The notes under the pieces were generated by a model, which saw nothing but the letters and a program-made list of their open reading frames with translations, ran no database searches and was not told the DNA's origin. Of a stretch of 64,000 nucleotides of DNA, positions 54,071 to 63,240 are shown piece after piece. The position numbers and the translations under genes were made by a program. This stretch comes from Dendrobium chrysotoxum (lineage: Eukaryota; Streptophyta; Magnoliopsida; Asparagales; Orchidaceae), in contig CM034312.1 in assembly GCA_019925795.1 (NCBI GenBank), positions 87,830,914 to 87,894,913 of the forward strand, in the 5' to 3' direction. Within the stretch, counting starts at the first letter, position 1. The number at the start of each line of letters is the position of its first letter.

Positions 54071-54509
54071 GACCATTAATGGTCAAATCGGCCGTCGGCG
54101 CCAATCATTGCCAATGATTGGCGCCGAAACGGCGGCGGCGCGTCAGGTTGCGACACGTGGCAGGTGGGGACCCGCCACTTAAACACATCAGCGGTCCATC
54201 GTGGCCGTTGATCGGACCGAGGGACGAACGGGCGGCCGAGATGGCGCCACGTATGCGCCCGCGGTCTGAACTGGCGCGGGTTCGAACCCAGGCCCCGTCG
54301 CGTGTTCTGGGTCGGCTGGCGTGGCCGATTCTGGGCCGTCCGATCGCGCCTGAAGGCGCGATCGGACGGCTCTGGTTGAACCAGAGTTAGAAATTTTCAA
54401 ATGCTCATATCTTCTAAAATACTCAACGAAATTTGACGAAATTTGAACTATAGCTAGGGGGCAACATGATCTTGCAATGCCTGGAGTTTGGAGGCTCCAT
54501 GCATTGCAA
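54071..54509. repeat. Cluster of five perfect or near-perfect hairpins
   Basis: GACCATTAATGGTC is a palindrome at 54,071. TCGGCGCCAATCATTG at 54,095-54,110 pairs perfectly with 54,112-54,127 around one base. GCCGTCCGATCGCGCC at 54,335-54,350 pairs perfectly with 54,355-54,370 around TGAA. CTCTGGTT at 54,370 pairs with AACCAGAG around one base. TTGCAATGC with CTGGAG at 54,472-54,486 pairs with 54,495-54,509. The area is a GC- and CpG-rich island in AT-rich DNA. Confidence 0.88.
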
Positions 54510-55328
54510 AATTTGTACAGTTTCAAATTTAAATTCTAACTAAAAGTGAAGATATATTACAATCTACCTGGTGGATTTTTGTGTTCTTGGGCTCTCTGAA
54601 CTTGTAGTTTGTCCACGCTCAAGTTTGCAGAAGACCCCAACAGATTTTGACGGCTGGATTTGAAGATATCGAAGAGAGAAGGTATTTCTCTCTTTTCTCT
54701 CTCCTTTTCCACTAAAATGAGGGTTTTAATGGTGGAAATGATGGGGGAAGGCTTGGAATGGCCTTGGGAGGTGCTGGAGAGTGTGGGGAGCTGCTGGAGA
54801 GTCTTGGGGATGCTGGAGTTTGGGACTTAGGGTGAAAAATGAGCAAGATGCCCACTTAGGTCAAAATCCCTACACTTAACCCATTGCTTTTGAATTGGAT
54901 GGCTAGGATTTAATCAAAGGTGCTTTAGATGCTTGCCAAGTGTCCCATGGGCAGCTCAAAACCAGGAGAAAGGGCTGAGGTTGAGAGGGATTGCCTTGAG
55001 CCAAGAGGGGGGGACCACCTCTCTTTTCCTCCATTTGGCTAAACCAAGGCATGGCTTGGTTAATGGGGCTGGATTAGAAGTCAATTAGGAGGGGGAATTA
55101 ACCTCTTTTGAGCAGTCTAGAGCAGGTTTTGGGAGATGGAAAAGATTTGTCCATGTGGCATGGTCAAATGACCATGACTTGGGCCTCATCTCAAAGATTT
55201 TTGACTCCTTGACTTGTTGACTAGTCAATGATGACTAGGATATGCATGGGAGGAGTCAAATATGCTGTAGGAGTCAATATCAAAGGACATGGGGCCATGG
55301 TGTTGAAACTTTGAGTGAATACATAAAA

Positions 55329-55374
55329 TTGGAGAGGGTTTTGACCTCTCCAAATGGGTTGACCAAGTCAACCC
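55329..55374. repeat. Two adjacent short hairpins
   Basis: TTGGAGAGG pairs with CCTCTCCAA around six bases (55,329-55,352). GGGTTGAC pairs with GTCAACCC around CAA (55,356-55,374). GGTTGAC/GTCAACC words recur through the next 200 bp. Confidence 0.7.
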
Positions 55375-56337
55375 AAGGGAGGATTGACTTGGAAATCTTT
55401 GGACATGTCATGAGTGTCCAAACAAGTGTTTTTGAAGCATTAAATTGGTTTGAGATGGATTCAAATGTTGAAAATAACAATGGTTGGGTTAAAGGTGGAT
55501 TTGGTCAACCATAGTTGACTTGGTCAAACAAGTCAAACTAAGGAGTGGGTTTGATTTCAATGGGTCTCAAATATCATAAAACATTCATTGGAAGGGGTTT
55601 CAAAAGTTTAAAATGTTGGACGATGTTAAATTTTGGTCAAAAGTCCAAAAACCCCTTTAAAGGGTATTTTGGTCATTTTGACCCCGGATGAATCCTGGGT
55701 CGAGGTGGGTCCAAAAAGATGTAGATTAATGTTAAACACATCAATATCAATGGTCTGGAGGTGATTAGAGGGTTTGGGGGAAATTCCAAGGTCAAATTTC
55801 CCAAAATAATGGGTCTAGTGGCACAGGCCGTAAATATTTGAAGGTTTTATAGCCTTTGGATTTAAATTTAGTTTCTGGGGTTAGAGACTCCAAAATGGGC
55901 TCAAACTTGGAGGTTTGCCTCTAGAGACGTATCAAATCAGTATGCAACTGACAGATCATGAATCGGAGGTTATTTGACTGGGGTTTGAAATATTTGAAAA
56001 TTCTCTGAAAAAGGCTTTTAGGACTCAGGTATTTGGCCTTGAATTCTGGATTTGGAAATCTGGATTTGATATAGATTTTGGGTCTAAATATCTGGATTTG
56101 AATCATCTCAATCATTCATGATCATTTGGAGTGATCATAAGTGTTTGGAAATGATTTGAACTAGATCGAAGGCAGGATCAAGATTTGAACTAGAGTTTGA
56201 ATCCTGGACTTGGCTGAAGTCTGGGTTTTGATTGAGGTCTGAACTGAATCAAGGTTTAGATTGACTTAGGTTCAGGATTGATTCGAAGTCTGGATTAGGC
56301 TCTAATGACCTCATATAAAAATGAGGTCAACACCTAT

Positions 56338-58822
56338 ATGATGCATGCTAACTAGAAAAATAAGTAAAAACATCATTTCATTCAATCAAGGATATCAACA
56401 CCACTAGGCCACTAGAAATTCTTCACATTGACCTATTTGGACCTATTAGTACAGCTAGCCTAGGAGGGAAATCTTATGGATTTGTAATAGTGGATGACTA
56501 CTCTAGGTTTACTTGGATAAAATTTTTAGCACACAGGAATGAGTCCTTTGAAGTGTTTAGAACGTTCTCCACTTAGATTCAAAGGAAATTATGATGTAAA
56601 ATTTCAACTATCTATAGTGATCACGGTGGAGAATTTGAGAATAATAAATTTGAATCATTTTATCAAGAGATAGGAATAGAACATAACTTCTCTGCCCCTA
56701 GGACCCCTCAACAAAATGGAATAGTCAAGAGAAAAAATAGAACCTTGGTTGAAGTTGCTAGGGCAATGTTAGCTGAATACATTCTTCTTAGATACTTCTG
56801 GGTAGAAGCAGTGAATACCAGACTGAAACTGAATAAGATACCCTATGAACTTCTTAAGGGTAGGACACCTAATCTTTCTCACTTACATGTTTTTTGTTGC
56901 AAATGCTTCATCTTAATATGTGGTAAGCCACCCTTAGAAAAGTTTGATCCTAAATCTGATGAAGGCGTCTTCTTAGGCTATTCATCCGTAGATAAAGCCT
57001 ATAAAATCTTTAATAAGAGAACTCTTGTAGTAGAAGAATCTACCCATGTTATATTTGATGAGTCAGATAAGATATCTAAACCTAATCTTGAAGAAGAAGA
57101 AGTTGAAGTCATTCAAGGGGTAGAAATCATTGCCATAGAGAATAGAGTAGAACCTCAGGAGAGTTTGCCTAGAGATTGGAAATATTCTTCTAGTCATCAT
57201 AGAGAATTGATCCTAGGAGACCCATTAGAAGGTGTGAAAACTAGGCATGGACTTAGGAAGGAAGTTAGTCATTCTACATTTATTTTGATGATTGAACCCA
57301 CCAACATAGATCAAGCCTTGGAAGATGAATTTTGGATCCTAATAATGTAAGAAGATTTGAATCAATTTGTTAGAAATGATGTGTGGGAATTAGTCAAGAG
57401 ACCTAAAGAGTAAAGTATGGTTGGAACTAAATGGGTCTTTAAAAATAAGATGAATAACTCCAGAATTGTAGTAAGAAATAAGGTCAGATTAGTAGCAAAG
57501 GGATATAACCAAATTAAGGGAATAAATTTTGAGGAAACCTTTCCCCCAGTAGCTAGACTAGAAGCCATAAGGGTACTCTTAGCCTTTGCTTGCTTCAGGA
57601 GTTTCAAATTGTATCAAATGGATATTAAGAGTGATTTCCTAAATGGGATAATCAAAGAAGATGTCTATGTTGAGCAGCCGCCTGATTTTGAAACCCCACA
57701 ATTTCTAAATCATGTGTTTAAATTGAAAAAGGCACTATACGGGTTAAAGCAAACACCTAGAGCCTGGTATGAAAGACTTAGTACATTCCTGCTAGAGAGA
57801 GGCTTTATTAAGGGTCATGTAGACACCACCCTTTTCTTATAAAAAGGTAGGAGATAAGATACTCATTGTTCAAATCTATATGGATGACATCTTGTTTGGT
57901 TCTTCAGAGAAAATCTTATGCGATGAATTTTCAAAAATAATGAGTGATGAGCTCGAAATGAGTATGATGGGAGAACTCAATTACTTCCTTAGTTTAAGTG
58001 TAAAGCAAATGGAAGATGAAACATTCCTTAGCCAATCTAAAAACATCAAGGATATTCTAAATAGGTATGAAATGGACAATGCTAAGGCCATGAATACTCC
58101 CATGAGTTCTAACATTCAATTAGATAAAGAAATAGAAAGTCAGTAGACCAAAAGAAGTACAGGGGAATAATTGGATCACTTCTTTATTTAACTGCCAGCA
58201 AACCATATATAATGTTTAGTGTATATCTCTACGCTCAATTTCAAGCTGACCCAAAAGAATCCCACATGACTGCTATCAAGAGAATCCTTAGATATCTAAT
58301 AGGGACCCTAAACTTAGGAATTCGTATCCTAGACACAGTGCTACGTTTGAAATCTTAGGATATTCAAATTCTGATTTTGCAGGATGTATGGTAGATAGAA
58401 AAAGCACCTCTGATACCTGTCAATTCATAAGATAATCCTTAGTTTCTTGATCCAACAGAAAATAAAACTCGATAGCTCTTTTAACAGCTGAAGCGGAATA
58501 TATAGCAATAGGAAGCTGTATTTCTCAAGTCTTATGGTTAAAACAACAGCTTTTAGATCTTGGAATACCTGTAGGAACCATCCAAATAATGTGCAACAAT
58601 ACTAGAAAAATTTGTATATCTAAGAATCCAATTCAACACTCATGAACAAAATATATAGACATTAGGCATCACTTCATAAGATATCATGTAGCCAAGGGAG
58701 ATATTAAATTATACCATATTGTTACTAGAGATCAACTGGCTGGCATATTCATAAAACCATTAGTTTATGAAACATTTAGCATCTTGAGAACAAAATTGGG
58801 TGTCATAGACATTCATGCTTAA
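56338..58822 (+). pseudogene. Copia pol: integrase, reverse transcriptase, RNase H
   Basis: In order come the end of the pre-integrase segment (DACQLGKQ with Gln codons turned to stops) and the integrase core with HIDLFGP, IYSDHGGEFEN and PQQNGIVKRKNRTL. The usual motif has Glu (PQQNG.VERKNRTL), so the third catalytic acid of D-D-35-E is Lys here. The RT starts at about 57,430 (KVRLVAKGYNQ, FPPVARLEAIR, MDIKSDFLNG, ALYGLKQTPRAWY) and keeps the catalytic YMDDI box after a frameshift near 57,842. RNase H reads DFAGCMVDRKSTSDTCQF, LTAEAEYIAI and HHFIRYHVAKGDI and ends at a stop at 58,820. Several nonsense codons make it inactive. Confidence 0.88.
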
Positions 58823-59000
58823 TTTAAATAAAAAAAACTAAACAAAAAAACAAAGCAAAAACAAAAAAATTTTCATGTGTTTTGTGCTTCTTTGTGTGTA
58901 GTTTTTATAATAAAATTAAAAAAATTAAATTAGAAATAAGGAATTCTTGATTTTCTCACACTCATTTTTGTGACACCAAAACTCTATATTTTTGTACCTA

Positions 59001-59450
59001 TTATACTATACAATTCAAAATCATATTGTACGATCCATTCTGATACACAAATCACAGCCTTTAATTCGATCAATGGTCTTAATATGCCTGTTAGTGTATA
59101 TATCGTACTGTACGAATCACCATTGTACTGTACGAATCACATTATTGAACATCATACTGTAAGAACCACCGCTCGTACTGTATGATTCATGTGTCAAACT
59201 GGATTGGGACGAATTTAAACTCGACAGGTATGATCATTTTTGCTGTTTGTACTATACAAACATCTGTTCGTGCTGTACGATCACTTTTGTCAAAGCTAGT
59301 TCAGACGACTCCTCGGGACGAACGACTTCTCTCAGGATCGTCTAGTATGATCATGATCGTACTGTATGATTTGACCACTTTTTTTTACAAGTCATCCTGA
59401 CAAATTAAGTCCTCTGATCGTACTGTACGAACCACTATCGTACTGTACGA
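59001..59450. repeat. Array of paired 13-bp dyads upstream of the accessory ORF
   Basis: The consensus TCGTAC-T-GTACGA has 6-bp half-sites around one base. Copies start at 59,001/59,021, 59,103/59,123, 59,152/59,173, 59,247/59,268, 59,338/59,357 and 59,418/59,438. They form six pairs, spaced 19-21 bp within a pair. Three copies are exact. The last pair ends 14 bp before a TATA box. The gaps between pairs are irregular (about 30-80 bp). Confidence 0.9.
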
Positions 59451-59464
59451 TCAGTGAGAAAGTT

Positions 59465-59472
59465 TATAAATA
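59465..59472 (+). promoter_or_regulatory. TATA box of the accessory ORF
   Basis: TATAAATA in AGTTTATAAATAGGAAGG lies 70 bp before the ATG of the accessory ORF and just after the dyad array. The spacing would place the start site near 59,500. It suggests separate transcription from the main LTR transcript. Confidence 0.65.
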
Positions 59473-59541
59473 GGAAGGATTCCTTTGTTCATTTCACTCA
59501 CAACTCTTCCAAATCCTTGATCCCTTCAATATTAATGTTCT

Positions 59542-60642
59542 ATGGCTGGTGGAAGCAAACGATGATGACTGATCAAGGGGAGCTCCTCCTCCTCTCTGCG
59601 ATTTGATGACCGCTTTCTCTCTGCCACTGATGAAAAAGCTTACAAAAAATTTAAAGAGGCAAAGATCACTCCTTCCCGCATGCTTAATTAAGCCGCTCTA
59701 AACTTTGAGGTTATGAATCTCTTCACCTCCACAACTCTACAATTTCTTATTACCCTGGGTTTTTCGTTTCACTCTGAACTCCTCTACGAATTCTTAGCCA
59801 ATCTTAAAATAGACCTAGAATACAACATTGACTTCCTTTGTATGCAAACATAATGTCGTTATCACTAAAGACGACACAGTTGAACACATTGGCCTCTCCA
59901 CTGAAGGACCTCGTTCCCAATCTCTACTCACAAATGACTTTGATTGGACCTCCGTCAATATGCTCCTTAAGAATGTACCCACAAATCAACACCTACAACT
60001 TGTCCAAAGTCTCAATCAGAATGCCTGCATTATCCAATACATTCTTTGAACATCCATTATACCCAAAGCTGGAGATCACATACACATAATTTTGTTGATG
60101 TTCGTAGTCACCTATCTAATCATGTCAGCCATCAAATTTGATGAAGCTCAAATGATCTTAGACTATATTCATAACTTGTCTATTATCCGATATCCCAATG
60201 CCCAAAGAAAGCAAAATGTTATATTAGGACATATCATAGGATACATCCGAGATGCCAAGTATCAACTCCACTATCCTATTCCTCTGAATAATCATCTTAT
60301 CTTTTACACGGACACCTCCTTTCACATTCTTTTCCATTGGGGGCATGCGCACGTTGATCCCGATTTTGATGAAGAAGAGACTGTTGCTCCTACCGAAGGA
60401 CCTCCACCACCACCCATACCACCACTTAGACCTGCCTATCCTTAGGATGCATTATTCAATGACTTGATCGCTTGGAAACTAGACTGGATTATCACATTGA
60501 TCAACAACACCGCCAGCATGAAGATGATATGTGATTGTTTGGGAAACATTTCGCCTCAATAGATCACCAGTTCGCATCCCTCCATCAGCACTTTCAGCCA
60601 CCTCCACCACAACCACCACTGGATCAGGATCCCGACTTTTGA
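59542..60642 (+). pseudogene. Accessory ORF after pol, 'putative plant transposon protein'-like
   Basis: Starting at ATGGCTGGT, the frame reads a Ser-rich head, then LRFDDRFLSATDEKAYKKFK, then LYEFLANLKIDLEYNIDFLC. After a frame change near 59,850 it reads DDTVEHIGLS, DFDWTSVNMLL, then YLIMSAIKFDEAQMILDYIH followed by NLSIIRYPNAQRKQNVILGH. A Pro-rich segment and a tail RLETRLDYHIDQQHRQHEDD then PPPPQPPLDQDPDF close it. This order (F.SR.....Y, ..V..F..NL, N.LP......GKLI-like block, Pro-rich tail) resembles the plant-specific domain often labelled putative plant transposon protein (PF20167-like). Stops at the start (TGATGA), near 59,690, 60,046 and 60,442 and two shifts make it a pseudogene. 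Its biochemical role is unknown. Confidence 0.6.
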
Positions 60643-61002
60643 GTGCTTTATCTTGTTTGTGTACTGTAGTACTTCATATTGTATTTTTTTTATACCTTTT
60701 TCCTTTTACTTGTGTAGCGTGTTCTTCCATTTTTGTTGCTGTCAAAAGGGGGAGAAGGTCTGTGATGTTATAATATTTTTTTATAAGTTCAATGTTACAT
60801 GTTCTATGTTATACTCATATTTTATTGTTGGTATTTTTATTAGATTTTCTATTAATCCCATTATGTTCTGCTTTTGTTTAAATTATAAGATTAAAAAATA
60901 TTTTTTTAATCCTCTCGTCTTTTAAAATCCATTATCTAGTGAGTGGGAGTAAAAAGAAATAACATATATATTGCCTATCAGAGAACATTATTTTATATCA
61001 TC
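60643..61002. other. Copia 3' untranslated stretch
   Basis: A T-rich stretch lies between the accessory ORF and the polypurine tract. The frames in it are short, hydrophobic and Phe-rich and are not called. Confidence 0.5.
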
Positions 61003-61012
61003 AAAAAAGGGG
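61003..61012 (+). other. Polypurine tract
   Basis: AAAAAAGGGG abuts the first base of the 3' LTR and would prime plus-strand DNA synthesis. Confidence 0.8.
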
Positions 61013-62811
61013 ATATTATTACAATCTGGGATCCCTAGCACTTGATTTTGATGATGATAGATAATATTGACTGAATTAATATGTTCATCCCTGAAAATAT
61101 AAATGTTTATTTTTATCTGTGAGCACTAATATTTTAGGCAAGATACACACCGCTCAAGACTGCTGGAGACTCAAGACTGGGTAGACTAGGATGTGCAAAA
61201 ATTTGTTTTTTTATTTTCTTAAATTTTTTATTTATTGAGTCTGCCACAAAAGCATGTATGCAAAATGGGTGACCAAGCACACATACACATGGGGAGAGTT
61301 AATTTTTTTTAACTGTAATTAAAATTTTTTAAGAAAAATTGTACTGTACGATATGTCATTCAAACTCAGGCTTAACGGCTAATTCTGGGTGACTAGTTTT
61401 GTAAACTAATCGTACTGTACGATCGTGATCGTACTGTATGATTTATTTCAACCTGAAAACTCTAGCCACCAGGATAGTTTAGATAAAATTTTAAATTTAA
61501 GTTTTTGAATTAATCGTATCATACTGTACGAATATTTAAAGTCTTGCCAAAATTATTCCCTATAATCAGGCAATTAAATCATGATTTTCTAATTACATTT
61601 AATCATACTGTATGATCTCAATCATACTGTACGATGAACAGAGATAATTTTGGTCGTCCCATATATCATACCAGACGAAATCATGATTTTTTATACTGAT
61701 CGTCCCGAACAATATTTATATCGTACAGGACGATGATCTAAAAATGAACTAATCGTATTGTACGAATGGTATAGTACGGGACGATGAACAGAGATGAATT
61801 CATTCATCCTATAGATCGTCCCATACGAATGGTTCAAAATAAAAGGATCGTCCAGTACAATATATGGATTGTACTATACGATGCTCATAAAATTTGTGAA
61901 CTGTTTGTCTGCATTCGTACTGGATGGAACTATTTTTGAACTAATCATACTGTATGATATTGGATCATACTGTATGAACAGAATCATCAAATTGGAATTT
62001 TTAGGGTTTTCTAAAGCCTAATTTAAAAAGAAATTTTTCCTATTTAATTAGAAGTTGTTGAGGCCATGGTTGACAGAGGAAGGAACTCTTGAGAGGGAGC
62101 TTTTGGAGAGATTCAGGGTTTGTGAGTGAAAGGAGAAGGTGAGCTTGAGCGTGAGGGAGAAGGACTGTGAGGGGATCACACGGTTGCTTTGAGCTAGCTG
62201 TACGCTTGCTCCTCTTGTGACCTTGGTGAGTCTTGTGAAGGTTCTCTAGGAAGAGAGGCTTCAAGGTCAATGTCCTCAAGGTACTCTGTCATCTCCAGGA
62301 GGGAGAAAAAGGAGAAGGTCCATTGCCGTCACCAGGAGGGTGATATAGTGTTTGGTATTTCGCTACACCGGAGAAGGTGAAAGTAAGTCTTGTAAAGGCT
62401 TCTCCACCTTGCTGTGGGAGCAGAAGGAGAGTCAACTTTAAGTAGTGCAATACTAGGAGTGGAGGGCTCCGGGGAGTGGACGTAGGTCAAGTGACCGAAC
62501 CACTATCAAAATTTATGGTGTGCTTTTTCGTATTTTCCACACTTTAATTTTTCATGTATTTATCTACTATGCTAAATGCTTTGTGAAAATTTTAATTTTA
62601 ATTGTGTACTGTAATATTTGAAATTGTCTCACAATCATCGTAATTATGAACGTGTCTTTTGCTTCCGCACTTGATCAGTTTAGTTTTCTGATTTAACATT
62701 TAAAAAAAATTGAAAAAGAAAAATAATAAAAAAAAGTTTAGAACTCTTGTTAGGATTTAATTTTTAAAATACCAATTTACCCCCCCCCTTTTGACGTACA
62801 TCAAACTTTCA
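61013..62811 (+). repeat. 3' LTR, about 1.8 kb
   Basis: It starts ATATTATTACAATCTGGGAT, a decayed form of the TGGTTGTTGCAATCCGGGAT seen in the inverted tip at 63,240, and ends ACTTTCA. The 5' part up to 61,200 recurs inverted at 63,053-63,240. The middle carries the second dyad array. The last 640 bp match the truncated 5' LTR. Confidence 0.85.
61339..61977. repeat. Array of paired 13-bp dyads in the 3' LTR
   Basis: Pairs start at 61,410/61,429, 61,603/61,622, 61,700/61,721, 61,753/61,772, 61,848/61,869 and 61,945/61,965. Singles lie at 61,339, 61,519, 61,816 and 61,915, with degenerate copies near 61,654 and 61,666. Spacing within pairs is again 19-21 bp. Some copies have CCC or GGG in the middle (TCGTCCCATACGA, TAGTACGGGACGA) but keep the dyad outline. 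The array lies in what should be U3, upstream of the conserved LTR half. Confidence 0.88.
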
Positions 62812-63045
62812 AGAAGTGGACGTAGGTCAAGTGACCGAACCACTATAAAAATTTTTGGTGTGTTTTTTTGTATTTTTCGTACTTTAATTTTTCATGCATT
62901 TATCTACTATGTTAATTGCTTGGTGAAAACTTTAATTTTAATTATGTACTGCGATATTTGAAATTCTCACCATCATCGTAATTATGAACGTGTATTTTTC
63001 TTCAGCACTTGATCAGTTTAGTTTTCTGATTTGACATTTAAAAAA
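62812..63045 (+). repeat. Extra LTR piece after the 3' LTR
   Basis: 62,815-63,045 repeats 62,475-62,702 (GTGGACGTAGGTCAAGTGAC onward) directly after the LTR end. It stops at GACATTTAAAAA and then switches to inverted LTR sequence. Confidence 0.85.
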
Positions 63046-63052
63046 TATAAAT

Positions 63053-63240
63053 TCTTGCACATCCTAGTCTACCCAGTCTTGAGTCTCCAGTAGTCTTGAG
63101 TGATGTGTATCTTACCTAAAATATTAGTGTTCACAGATAAAAATAAATATTTATATTTTTAGGAATGAACATATTAATTCAGTCAATATTATTTGTCATC
63201 ATCAAAATCAAGTGCTAGGGATCCCGGATTGCAACAACCA
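63053..63240 (-). repeat. Inverted LTR tip
   Basis: Read on the minus strand this is the first 188 bp of the LTR (compare 61,013-61,200), from TGGTTGTTGCAATC to AGACTAGGATGTGCAAGAAT. It ends the element, and family A resumes at 63,241. Confidence 0.88.

Larger units (their letters stand above)
49978..56332. mobile_element. Nested 6.36-kb non-coding TG...CA element, TSD CCTAT
   Basis: It starts TGTTTGTAGTTG and ends GAGGTCAACA, and is flanked by CCTAT at 49,973-49,977 and at 56,333-56,337. Removing it rejoins the Copia frame as KDHL+YDACQLGKQ-like, which confirms both ends. No reading frame of note, no domain, no clear internal primer-binding site and no second LTR were found. It may be a giant solo LTR or a large non-autonomous element. 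Its orientation is not certain. It contains many perfect inverted repeats, listed separately. Confidence 0.8.
48436..63240 (+). mobile_element. SIRE/Maximus-like Copia retrotransposon, nested and rearranged
   Basis: The element has a truncated 5' LTR, an initiator-Met primer-binding site, a gag zinc knuckle and protease remnant, integrase, RT and RNase H in Copia order, an accessory ORF after pol, a polypurine tract and a full 3' LTR of about 1.8 kb. The 3' side is extended by a second LTR piece and an inverted LTR tip. A 6.36-kb element sits inside pol. The long LTR and the extra ORF after pol suggest the SIRE/Maximus lineage. Many stops and frameshifts show it is inactive. Most of gag is deleted between the primer-binding site and the zinc knuckle. 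Confidence 0.8.

Noticed and set aside
54225..54300. Possible tRNA gene
   Set aside because: A perfect GGTTCGAACCC B-box-like word and an A-box-like GGCCGAGATGG are present, but I could not form an acceptor stem and anticodon arm. The area is a hairpin-rich part of a transposon.
59001..61977. CRISPR-like array
   Set aside because: Repeats of 13 bp with short spacers look superficially like a CRISPR array, but the repeats are degenerate dyads, the gaps between pairs are irregular, the setting is a plant retrotransposon and no cas gene exists.
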